A stretch of DNA of 64,000 nucleotides from Lytechinus pictus. Lineage: Eukaryota > Echinodermata > Echinoidea > Temnopleuroida > Toxopneustidae. Each line of letters starts with the position of its first letter. The first letter of the stretch is position 1. The notes below the pieces were generated by a model. That model did not search any database. It was not told where the DNA came from and saw nothing but the letters and a program-made list of their open reading frames with translations. The stretch covers positions 19,299,701 through 19,363,700 of the forward strand of contig NC_087252.1 in the NCBI RefSeq assembly GCF_037042905.1. Direction: 5' to 3'. The position numbers were made by a program, and so were the translations under genes. Below, piece by piece: positions 45,301 through 53,863 of this stretch.

Positions 45301-48300
45301 AATATCAAAGGTCAAGTCCATCCCAGAAAAATGTTGATTTGAATAAATAGAGAAAAATCAAACCAGCATAATGCTGAAAATTTGATCAAAATCGGATGTA
45401 AAATAAGAAAAGTTATGGCATTTTAAAGCTTGGCTTATTTTTCACAAAACAGTTATATGCACAACTTAATGACATGAAAATGAGAGTCAATGATGTCCAT
45501 CACTCACTATTTCTTTTGTTTTTTATTGTCTGAATTATACAATTTTTCATTTTTTACAGAATTGACAACAAGGGCCAACTTGACTGACCCATATAGTATT
45601 AAAATAATGTTAATTCCACATGTTCAGGGAAGAATTAATCTTTGTTTCACTTGACAATAAAGTGAAAATTAGAATATTCAGTATTTCATATAATGAAATA
45701 CAAAAGAAATAGTGAGTGGATGATGTCATCGGTCTCCTCATTTGCATACCAACAAGGCAACAAGGATGTGCATAAAACTGTTTTGTGAAATTAAGCGAAA
45801 CTTTAAAATATCATAACTTTCTTATTTTACATCTGATTTTGATGAAATTTTCAGTGCTATGCTCGTTGGATTTTTCTCTTTTTATTCAAATCTACTTTTT
45901 GTTAGGGTGGACTTGTCCTTTAATAATTCATAATCGATTTACTGTCTGAGGCAAGACTTTTCCACCCACTATCAATCATTAAACTGCCCTACATGTGAGT
46001 CTTGAATATAACATAGGATTTCAAATAAATTCCCCTTTGTATTTTCACAGGTATTTCTATGTGTCGGCATTACATGTATGCATCTTAACGTTATTGCATT
46101 GTATTTATATTATACCGGTAATCATTTAGAGTCATACCTTTGTTAATGTTCTATTAATATATTATCACTTGAGATGAAAAGCAAACCCGAAGTAGGAGAG
46201 AATTAGTAGCAGAGGAGGAAATAAACATTCTTTACCATCAATTTAATACATTGGCCTTAAAATTTCATGAACTATTTTTTTCTTTATTGCAATGATATTT
46301 TAGAACTTTTCTGCATTTTTGACTCGTTGATGAAAAGTTGAGAAGAACACAATATGGAATATTTATAGTTCAGTATTTGTGAGACAGAAAATATAAGATG
46401 CAAGTGCAATGCAAAAATAAATTAAAAGCACTGACTGTTTTAACAACTTCTGACTTCCCTTCAAACTGACAAGTGACAACATAACAAATTACAATTCAGC
46501 TAAAATATCAAAGTAAATATTGGAATTTAATTCTACTTTTATAGACTGCTCTGTCCTTGACATGCTATATAATAAAGGACATTCTATCAGGGGAATATTA
46601 ATAATTTAGTTTGAATTATAAACGTACATAATATACATGTATTTACCTGTTTGGTCATAAAATTTATATTGAGATTACGTTTCACATACTTTATAAGCAC
46701 AAACACACATCTGACAATCTGCCAGAAATAAAGTGTGCAAATATCTGAACGAAGTCCAGTTGGTTTCAAATAAAATAATTTTACTACAGTAGGCCTACTG
46801 GCATGTACAATACTGTTTACAAAGGTAAACAACAGGGTTCCCAGCTTTTCAAGAAAAAAAAATTTCCAGATTAAAGAAGAAACAATTTACCGGAATGTAA
46901 TTTATCTTTGAAAAATATAATTTATGTTGGGTGTTGATTGTGTCATAATTTCCCTTTTTAGATCTAAATGGATGGCCTGGTTTGAGCACAGTGCGCAAGT
47001 GTAAATTGATGACAATCTATTCATGAATTCACCATGCATAAATTATCTCAGCATAAAACAGACAAGAAAGACTCGAACTGGGATCAAAATAAAGCTAAGC
47101 TTGTAACCGATTTTGCAATCGGCAACCGATTCCGTTCGATTTCACCACAATCGGCGATCACTTGCCGATCTTCGATCATGCCCCTTGAAGGAAAAAATCG
47201 AAAATAAAAAATCGGCGTAGATCTAGTTACAGTGCGTGATCGTTCAGAAGATATTTCAAGATTGTTTTTGAGGTGCTAGCTATTTAGAGGTCGCATTATT
47301 CAGGGAGAAAGACGCGGTATCATCTCTGACGATGTTTAAGAGGATAGATATTTTCTCTTCCAACTCATGGTGATAGCGGATGCCGCCGTGAAATTTTTAA
47401 AGGTCGTATTACTGATGGAGATCACTGCGCTACTCTCTTACATCGTTTATGATGATAGACATCTTCTCTTCAACCTCGTGGTGATAGCGTACCCCGCTGT
47501 AAATTTTTAAAAGTCGTATTATCGACGGAGCTCATTGTGTTACTCTCTTACATCGTTTATGAAGATATACATTCTATTTTCAACCTCGTGGTGATAGCGG
47601 ACCCCGCCGTATACTTTTAAAGATCGTGCTACTGACGGAGCTCATTGCGTTACTCTCTTACATCGTTTATGATGATAATTGATATACATTTTATTTTCAA
47701 CCTCGTGGTGATAGCGGACGCCGCCGTGAACTTTAAAGGTCGTATTACCGATGGGCATCACTGCGCTACTCTCTTACCTCTTTTATGATGATAGACATCT
47801 TCTCTTCAACCTCGTGGTGATAGCGGACCCCGCCGTATACTTTTAAAGATCGTGCTACTGACAGAGCTCATTGCGTTACTCTCTTAGATTGTTTATGATG
47901 ATATACATCTTCTCAACCTCAATTTATTTGTCTTTGCAACTTCGTCGGGAGATGCTTCTTTTATATTTCTTCTTAGATATCAAAAGTTCATTTCTCAAGA
48001 TAGGTGCGTGCTTGCGTCTTCTACTACATTTTAATTGCACTTGCGACTTTAAGATGATGCGTCGTACGAGATCAAGAGATCATTCCAATAATTCTAAATA
48101 GCTAGCACCTAAAAATACTTATAAAAGATGTCCCGCCGATCGTTCATTAACCTGTGATCTTTGAGAAATATTTTCATTTTCTTTTCCTTTGCGCCTTTGC
48201 TCGGAAGATGCGTCTTTCGTTTATCTTTCTAACAAAAATCACTCGGTTTATTTTAAAGCAATAACACCTCAAAACCCCTTTAAAACATGTTCCAAACGAT

Positions 48301-49147
48301 CGCGCATTTTGGCGACTTCCATTCCTATGCATTCGTCTTTGTGACTTTGTCAGGAAGATGCGCGAGACCGCAAACAAAATTTTCATGTAGGGGCCTATTC
48401 CTTTGTTTTTAAAACATCGCCGATTCGATTTTGATTTTAGAAGCTTAACTGCCGATCCGATTTTCGATCTGATTTTTGATCCGATTTACAACATTAGTTC
48501 AAATTAATGCCTAATGGCGGATAGGCATCATAAATAATATATTCATAATTACACAATAGGTTTAAGAATTAAGGGGTTTCAAACTTTAATTTGTGAGAAT
48601 TTTAATAATCATGTTAATTCAAGTAGGCCTACGGTAAGTAGATCTAGTAGTTAATTTAGACATAACTGTTCATTTTTATGACTGTGTGTACCAAAAGAAC
48701 AGGCCATATTTCTTTCCTTCACACTGTCATTTTTTCGATGCACTCATTTTACAAAATCTGTACCGGCTCTCGTCGATGACATAAATCGAACAACACCAAA
48801 TTTAATGATTCGATTCAGGCTAAAAAATAGCTTATTCTTTCTCCTTCTACTTATATCTCATTTCATCCATATTACACTTCTTCTTATCACCGACTTGAAT
48901 TAGATCTGTCTCAGAATTAGATCTAAAATGTGTTATCTTAGTCTTACTTTAAACCTACATGCACTCTAGGCGACACCCCAATACTTACCCGTGCTAATAA
49001 AGTGGGACTCCGCTCACGCGCGTTTGGGCCTCCCTAGCTTAGAACTAAGCAATATTATCTAGAAATCGTTACATTGTAGTAATTAAATATGTTCTATTAA
49101 ATAAATTGATAATGTTTAATCGGTACTCACCGGTTCTTTTGTTGCAT
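39271..49147 (-). CDS. SDHC: Succinate dehydrogenase cytochrome b560 subunit, mitochondrial
   Basis: Six minus-strand exons: 49147-49131, 45249-45193, 44601-44503, 44311-44250, 42118-41955 and 39375-39271. They total 504 nt, or 167 residues plus TAA (human 169). The protein is one of two membrane anchors of respiratory complex II in the inner mitochondrial membrane and helps bind heme b and ubiquinone. Visible are a basic, acid-poor N-terminus fitting a mitochondrial presequence, NRPMSPHLTIY (47-57), LSITHRGTG (65-73) holding the Ser and Arg that match quinone-site residues Ser27 and Arg31 of E. coli SdhC, and YHTLNGVRHLAWD (124-136) with the heme-ligand His125. Three hydrophobic spans lie near 76-92, 105-125 and 147-166. 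The start is the first ATG in the spliced frame; an in-frame TAA lies upstream of it, so only this N-terminus is open unless another first exon is used. Confidence 0.95.
39528..39795 (-). mobile_element. tRNA-derived SINE, minus orientation, intact target duplication
   Basis: On the minus strand the A box is GGCCCAGTGGATTAG and the B box GGGTTCGAATCCC, then GGTGAATGGATACCC, GGCAGGATTGATTCC and a TATTATTATTAAT tail. Flanks 39520-39527 and 39796-39803 are both TCCACATT. It is inserted in an AAGGTCAAGTCCAC-type MITE. Confidence 0.9.
39886..40840. mobile_element. 955-bp mariner-like non-autonomous element
   Basis: TIR CAGTGCGTATCAAAAAAAA at the left is inverted at the right (TTTTTTTTGATACGCACTG), and TA flanks both ends (39884-39885, 40841-40842). 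It lies in SDHC intron 5. Only short meaningless frames inside. Confidence 0.88.
40942..41041. repeat. Palindrome around a long G run
   Basis: GGAGCAGAGGATTATCTTTT at the left is inverted at the right (AAAAGATAATCCTCTGCTCC), with a G run and a C run at the centre. Confidence 0.8.
41271..41850. mobile_element. TTAA-flanked MITE, TTAAAGGAGAATGAAAC ends
   Basis: Left TTAAAGGAGAATGAAACTC, right GGTTTCATTCTCCTTTAA. The interior is itself roughly palindromic (CATTGGCAATGCGACCAAGA against TTGGTCGCATTGCCAATAGG). Confidence 0.85.
41955..42118 (-). CDS. SDHC: SDHC coding exon 5 (heme-ligand exon)
   Basis: Acceptor CTTTCAG and donor GTAAGT; 164 nt. It encodes GIYALGLSMSVLP through YHTLNGVRHL with the heme-binding His. 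Confidence 0.96.
42404..43358 (+). mobile_element. DR1-bearing repeat element, copy 1
   Basis: The subterminal 13-mer GTCTCACCTGCAT near the left is exactly inverted at the right (ATGCAGGTGAGAC). The body is an array of ~162-bp units each containing TGACCTTTGACCT (42618, 42780, 42943, 43135), then AACTTAACC arms and a GCC-repeat before GGAAAAGCGGCG. It lies in SDHC intron 4. Near-identical copy at 52159-53131. Confidence 0.9.
43512..44093. mobile_element. TTAA-flanked MITE, ACAAGTCCA family, copy 1
   Basis: Left TTAAAAGACAAGTCCAACCC, right AAGGTGGACTTGACCTTTAA. Interior arms include ATGACGTCATCCACTCACTA and AGTGATGGACATCATTGACG. Confidence 0.85.
44250..44311 (-). CDS. SDHC: SDHC coding exon 4
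   Basis: Acceptor TATCTGCAG and donor GTAAAT; 62 nt. It holds the quinone-site motif LSITHRGTG. Using the CTGCAG acceptor rather than the CCCCAG a few bases later keeps the spacing to the motif equal to the human protein. Confidence 0.94.
44503..44601 (-). CDS. SDHC: SDHC coding exon 3
   Basis: Acceptor AATGCAG and donor GTAATT; 99 nt. It encodes TAKQEQDNFWEKNKQLNRPM, which aligns with the start of mature SDHC. Confidence 0.95.
45193..45249 (-). CDS. SDHC: SDHC coding exon 2 (presequence)
   Basis: Acceptor TTCATCAG and donor GTAGGC; 57 nt. It encodes GVCRNHQLLARLQPMMTS, which is Arg-containing with no acidic residue. Confidence 0.85.
45307..45923. mobile_element. TTAA MITE, ACAAGTCCA family, copy 2
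   Basis: AAAGGTCAAGTCCATCCC at the left (just upstream of SDHC coding exon 2), GGGTGGACTTGTCCTTTAA at the right, and the same interior arms as copy 1 in the opposite orientation. Confidence 0.85.
45930..47080. other. SDHC intron 1, AT-rich, little recognised
   Basis: Only a short fragment of the CAGGGTTCCCAGC family (46829-46865) stands out. Confidence 0.45.
47092..48492. repeat. Composite inverted-repeat structure with internal tandem array
   Basis: Ends are rich in AATCGG / CCGATT words (TAACCGATTTTGCAATCGG at the left; GCCGATCCGATTTTCGATC at the right). An inner inverted pair, GGTGCTAGCTATTTA (about 47271) and TAAATAGCTAGCACC (about 48097), brackets the array 47281-47920. It looks like a non-autonomous transposon carrying a minisatellite, but no target duplication was identified. 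Confidence 0.6.
47281..47920 (+). repeat. Six tandem ~110-bp units
   Basis: TACTCTCTTACATCGTTTAT starts at 47431, 47541 and 47651, with variants at 47767 and 47877 and a diverged unit from about 47319. CTCGTGGTGATAGCGGACCC recurs in phase. One spacing of 116 bp reflects a 6-bp insertion. Confidence 0.9.
49131..49147 (-). CDS. SDHC: SDHC coding exon 1
   Basis: 17 nt: ATG CAA CAA AAG AAC CG, then GTGAGT. Two upstream ATGs in the same exon (about 49219 and 49200) are in another frame and stop soon, so they are upstream ORF starts rather than the SDHC start. This short exon is the least certain part of the gene. Confidence 0.7.
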
Positions 49148-49219
49148 TTTCAGACCATTTCTCACAATTCTTCGTAAATATTTGCGGCAAATTTTGTCGC
49201 CATAGACAGCTTAGCATCC

Positions 49220-49622
49220 ATCTTTATTGATAAATGGAGCGCCCTTTACGATAGTTGTTAATGCCGCGGAGAAATCGTTAGGCATTTTGGCCTGTGTTCA
49301 AGGCGTTCTTTCTGTTTTATTTTTAAATAGATTGTGCATTTGTTGAATAGCGCCGTCTACGTCAGGTATGAGATCGAGTGTATAAATACACTCTTCCAAA
49401 ATAATTATGATTCCGACCTGGCGCTGTTTAACTTCAATCTCTTTCACCTAAATTAGCGATGAATGCTAGCATTATAAAATATATATTATTAACGTCTGAC
49501 GAAAAGAATAACCAACCGATCAGCTGACGAGAACGCGAATCACGTGATCTTCATATCAGCTTCGATCGCGAGTCAGAAGAGAAGAGCAGTTGCCCAGAAA
49601 ATCAGGAAAAAGCCGTGAAAAT
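49220..49622. promoter_or_regulatory. Likely bidirectional promoter of SDHC and an unidentified plus-strand transcript
   Basis: The SDHC first exon points left from about 49225. On the plus strand, 49560-49622 ends GTGAAAAT directly before GTAAGTTC, like a first exon whose ATG may be split (AT plus G from the next exon). Between them lies a palindromic TCACGTGA E-box (49540-49547) in locally CpG-rich sequence. The plus-strand gene body was not found in the window. Confidence 0.45.
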
Positions 49623-50319
49623 GTAAGTTCCCCTTCATTTCTTTCAATTTTTTTTATTGCTAACAATGTATTCAACTAGTGAGATCGAAATGTAATGATT
49701 AGACAGTACGATATCTTGTAGTTTTGATAAAATACAAAAATAATCATCTTCACAAAGATTTCTGACACAAAATACTACTGATGTCGCCTATGAGGTCCAT
49801 ACATGTAATGTTGGACCTCATTGGTACTAGGAGTGCCTACATGTACGCCTACGGCTACGCCGGCCTACGCTAAAATATGTCAACGTTACACCAAAATCAA
49901 TATGTGGAACCGAGCTGAGAAAGACATCCAGACTACAAAAAACGAAGAAAAAGCAAAGGTTTCACAGAAGAACTGAACTTAGTATGTGAACACGAAACGA
50001 AACACACTCCTAAAATTTAATTTCCATTTAACGTTAAAGCACCACTTACCTTAAAAGAAGCGCCATATCGCTGATTTGTGATAACTTTCTTGGAAGTTGT
50101 GTTTGGTGGACCAAATCTCTACAGCCAGTTTCCCTGGATTGATACTACGCCATCAACGTCAAAAACATTATAAGCCTTCTTCTTTCTCATATCTCGACGC
50201 GACTGATGGCAAACATTTTGCCCTATTAAATTTTTGTTATACTTGATTGACCATTGGGTAAATGCATAAGAAACAAAAACATTAAACTGCAAGGGGTAGA
50301 GTGTATGTGTACTAATAGA

Positions 50320-51010
50320 ATATGAATTATGATAGCATGGAAAATATTTTTTTTCTCAACTTGATCCTCATCCAGACCTTCCTTTTTAAAGGGCCTACTC
50401 CGCCTATATACTTTTCTTCTTCCTTTCTCCCCTTTCTCGTTTTCTCATTTTTCGTCTTTTCTCCTCCTTTTTTTAATACTTATAAGATTTATAGGGGGAG
50501 GTTCCCCCTGCCCCCACCCCGTGGTGTCATCCTTAATGCTTATATTAGTGTCATGGTGCATATTCTCACTCCATCACCTGCCATAACACAGCTCTATATC
50601 AATAGGAAGTAATTTATTTTCATGCCAAAATCCTATGAAAGATGCAGCAGCTTTACCAATCTTATTCATTTCTTTAAAATTCTCACTTTAATCTTCCTTT
50701 CCTGTCTACACCGTCCTCCTCTTCGCAATCTTATTTATTCCACCTGCTCCGCTCTCCGAGTCTCCCTTCAATGACATAATGCTTGCCATCTCACGCTCTC
50801 TCTCTCCGGCCCTCTCACACGCACTCTTCCTTTTCCCTCCTTCTTTCTCTCCCCCTCCTCTCTCTCTCTCTTCTTCCACTCTATCTGTCTCTCTCATCTG
50901 CCTTCCACTTACTCTTTCCTTCTGTCTCTCTGTCACAATCTTTCCTTCCACTCATTCTTTCTCCGTCTCTCTCCCTCCTCAGTCCCATTTCATCCTCTCT
51001 TCCCCTCTGT
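50320..51010 (+). repeat. Pyrimidine-rich low-complexity region
   Basis: CTCTCTCTCT and TTCCTTTCTCCC type sequence. The sizeable open frames on both strands are compositional. Confidence 0.8.
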
Positions 51011-51189
51011 TTCAACTGCGAATACATATTAACCCATTGCCTACTGGAACCACACAATCCCTTTACAAAGCCTGTATGAATCACAGAATTCAGTGGTCAA
51101 CAGGTTAAACACACAAGATAATTGCACCACTGAGGCTGTTATAGAACCCATCATCTCCCATAAACTGTATCCCTACCCCCCCCCTGACG

Positions 51190-51510
51190 AGTCACAACTG
51201 ATACAGGGGACGTCTCCCCCCACCCCCCTTTTGAGAAGCCAAATTAATAATTTGCAATGTAAAAATGCAATAAAAACAGACGTGTACCCCCTCTTTTGAA
51301 CCTGAAGACCCTTTTTTTTTTTTTTTGCTTGTCAAATTTTTTTCTGGTAAGGAATCCTTTTTTTTGGTTGAAGACCTTTTTTTTTTTTTTGCTTGTCAAA
51401 TTTTTTCTGGTAAGGAATCCTTTTTTTTGGTTGAAGACCTTTTTTTTTTTCGCGGACGAAATATCCTCCAAAAAATTTGCCCTTCTTCTGGAAAATCCTA
51501 GGTATGCTGA
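51190..51510. mobile_element. Partial copy of the GCGTACCTAGG-type element
   Basis: Ends GGAAAATCCTAGGTATGCTG. Inside, two copies of GAAGACC, a T-run, TTGCTTGTCAAATTTTTTC and TGGTAAGGAATCC, as in 57350-57666. The left part shares CCCCTTTTGAGAAGC with 26290-26340. Confidence 0.65.
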
Positions 51511-52110
51511 CTACATTGTACTTTGGACATGTCCTGACCTATGGAATAAATTTACATAAGAAAGATATGAGGAGAACTAACATCCACATAGATATCTAAT
51601 AGTGATTTTTAATCAATAACAATTTTATTTTACATATTAACAAATAAAAATTAGTATTTACAATACTGACAATATTTACAAAATCCAAAATATTTTGTAC
51701 AGTATCAACAAGTACCAGTATGTACAAAACTGTATAGGTAAAAAATACAGAATGTTACTACTTCCTTTTTGGACTAACAAGCCTTCAAAATAACAAATGT
51801 TATTTTTGCGGTACACCTTGTGTAACACATGGCGTTATGTAGAGTAAACCTCTTCCTCAATTGTTTCATACCACATGCAATCCTTCAAACATCATCCAAA
51901 TCTTATTAGTTTCCAGAGTAATTGAACCTTTGGAATAATTGGCTGTAACCGGAAAATTACATGACTATGCGGCATATCTTTCTAATACATGGACTGGGCC
52001 CTGTAAAATAAAACTTTACGATTGATCGGGAGGCTAAGTTTGACAATAAATCATAAACAATCAGTTTATTAAATTGTAGAAACCAGCCCCCCCCCCCCCC
52101 CGAACAATTG

Positions 52111-53682
52111 TTAAAGGACAAGTCCACCCAAACAAAGAGTTGATTTGAAGTAGAATAGAACAAGTGGAATGCCTCTGGCCGTCTCACCTGCATCACGCGA
52201 TTCAATATAGCAGCAGTGCTGATTTTGAAAACTACTATAACTCGCACAAGATGTTCAGTGATACTTGGTTACTCTTATTTCCACGTTTTATGAACTAGAC
52301 CAATACACTCATAGAGATATGATGGCAATTCAACAAATACCCCCAACGTGGCCAAAGTTCTTTGACCTTACATGATCTTTGACCTTGATCATGTGACCTG
52401 AAACTCGCACAGGATGTTTAGTGATACTCGATTACTATTATGTCCAAGTTTTATGAACTAGACCAACACACTTTCAAATTTATGGCTGTAATTCAACAAA
52501 TACCCCAATTTGGCCAAAGTTCATTGACCCTAAATGACCTTTGACCTTGATCATGTGACCTGAAACTTGCACAGGATGTTCAGTAATACTTGATTACTAT
52601 TATGTCCAAGTTTCATGAATCAGATCCATAAACTTTCAAAGTTATGATGGTAATTCAACAGATACCCCCAATTCGGCCAAAGTTCATTGACCCTAAATGA
52701 CCTTTGACCTTGGTCATGTGATGTGAAACTCAAGCAGGATGTTCAGTGATACTTGATTAACCTTATGTATAAGTTTCATGAACTAGGTCCATATATTTTC
52801 TAAGTTATGATGACATTTCAAAAACTTAACCTTAGGTTAAGATTTTGATGTTGATTCCCCCAACATGGTCTAAGTTCATTGACCCTAAATGACCTTTGAC
52901 CTTGGTCATGTGACATGAAACTCAGGCAGGATGTTCAGTAATACTTGATTAACCTTATGGCCAAGTTTCATGAACTAGGTCCATATACTTTCTAAGTTAT
53001 GCTGTCATTTCAAAAACTTAACCTCAGGTTAAGATTTGGTGTTGACGCCGCCGTCGCCGTCGCCGCCGCCGCCGTCGCCGTCGGAAAAGCGGCGCCTATA
53101 GTCTCACTCTGCTATGCAGGTGAGACAAAAATACAACTGGCATAACATTGAAAATTTCATCAAAATCTGAAGTATAATAAGTTATGACATTAAAAAAAAA
53201 AAAATAGTGTTACATTGTATATTCACAATACATCCAGGTGGTATGTAAACGAGGGGGCTGATAAAATCACCTACTCACTATTTAATTTGCATTTCATTAT
53301 ATGAGACATGAAATATTATAATTTTCTCTTCCTTTGCATGTAAAAAGAAGTTTTATTCCTCGCTGAACATGTGGAATTACCATCGTTTTAACATTTCATG
53401 GTTAAGTCAAGTTTGTCATTTTTCTCAAATTTGTAAAAATTGTAAATATTGTATTATTCAAACAATGCAAAACTAAAGAAATAGTGAGGGAGGGGCATCA
53501 TCGACTGTCTCATTTGCATATCACCGAGTTGTGCATATAACTGCTTTGTGAAAAATAAGCGACTTTAAAATGTCATAACTTTCTTATGTTACATCTGATT
53601 TTGATGAAATTTTCAGCGTTATGCTTGTCAGAATTCAAATCAACATTTTTTGGGAGGTGGACTTGACCTTTACGTTTCACGT
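52111..53682. mobile_element. TTAA MITE, ACAAGTCCA family, copy 3, split by DR1 element
   Basis: Left TTAAAGGACAAGTCCACCC (52111) and right GGAGGTGGACTTGACCTTTA (to 53682). The host sequence breaks near GATTTGAAGTAGAATAG and resumes at ACAACTGGCATAACATTG after 53131. Confidence 0.82.
52159..53131 (+). mobile_element. DR1-bearing repeat element, copy 2
   Basis: Near-identical to 42404-43358 over its whole length. It has three intact TGACCTTTGACCT motifs (52535, 52698, 52890); the first is changed to TGATCTTTGACCT. The 18-bp length difference comes from the GCC/GTC repeat near 53045. Confidence 0.92.
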
Positions 53683-53722
53683 CACGGGAAGCAGGAATGT
53701 CAACATGCTGTCACTTTAAAAG

Positions 53723-53863
53723 CTAAAATCTTTTGCTCTTGATGGGTTTGGCGTGTATAGGCTCTGTCCAATGCAGTGAAAACATGAAGATGAGAGAGAG
53801 GAAGGCAAACAGTCCAAATAACGTCAACATCAATACACGTGGGATGAACGTCTGATCTGTGAT
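53723..53863 (-). CDS. TMEM218: TMEM218 coding exon 3
   Basis: Acceptor TCTCTCCAG; 141 nt. It encodes ITDQTFIPRVLMLTLFGLF, the third span, EPIHAKPIKSKRF and TAG. Confidence 0.92.
   Translation of the reverse strand: MTDQTFIPRVLMLTLFGLFAFLSLIFMFSLHWTEPIHAKPIKSKRF

Noticed and set aside
47281-47920. CRISPR-like regular repeat
   Set aside because: Contiguous 110-bp tandem units with no unique spacers, in an animal genome with introns.
49200-49219. Upstream ATGs as the SDHC start
   Set aside because: Both are in a frame that reaches TGA before the donor and cannot join exon 2; the ATG at 49147 fits the phase.
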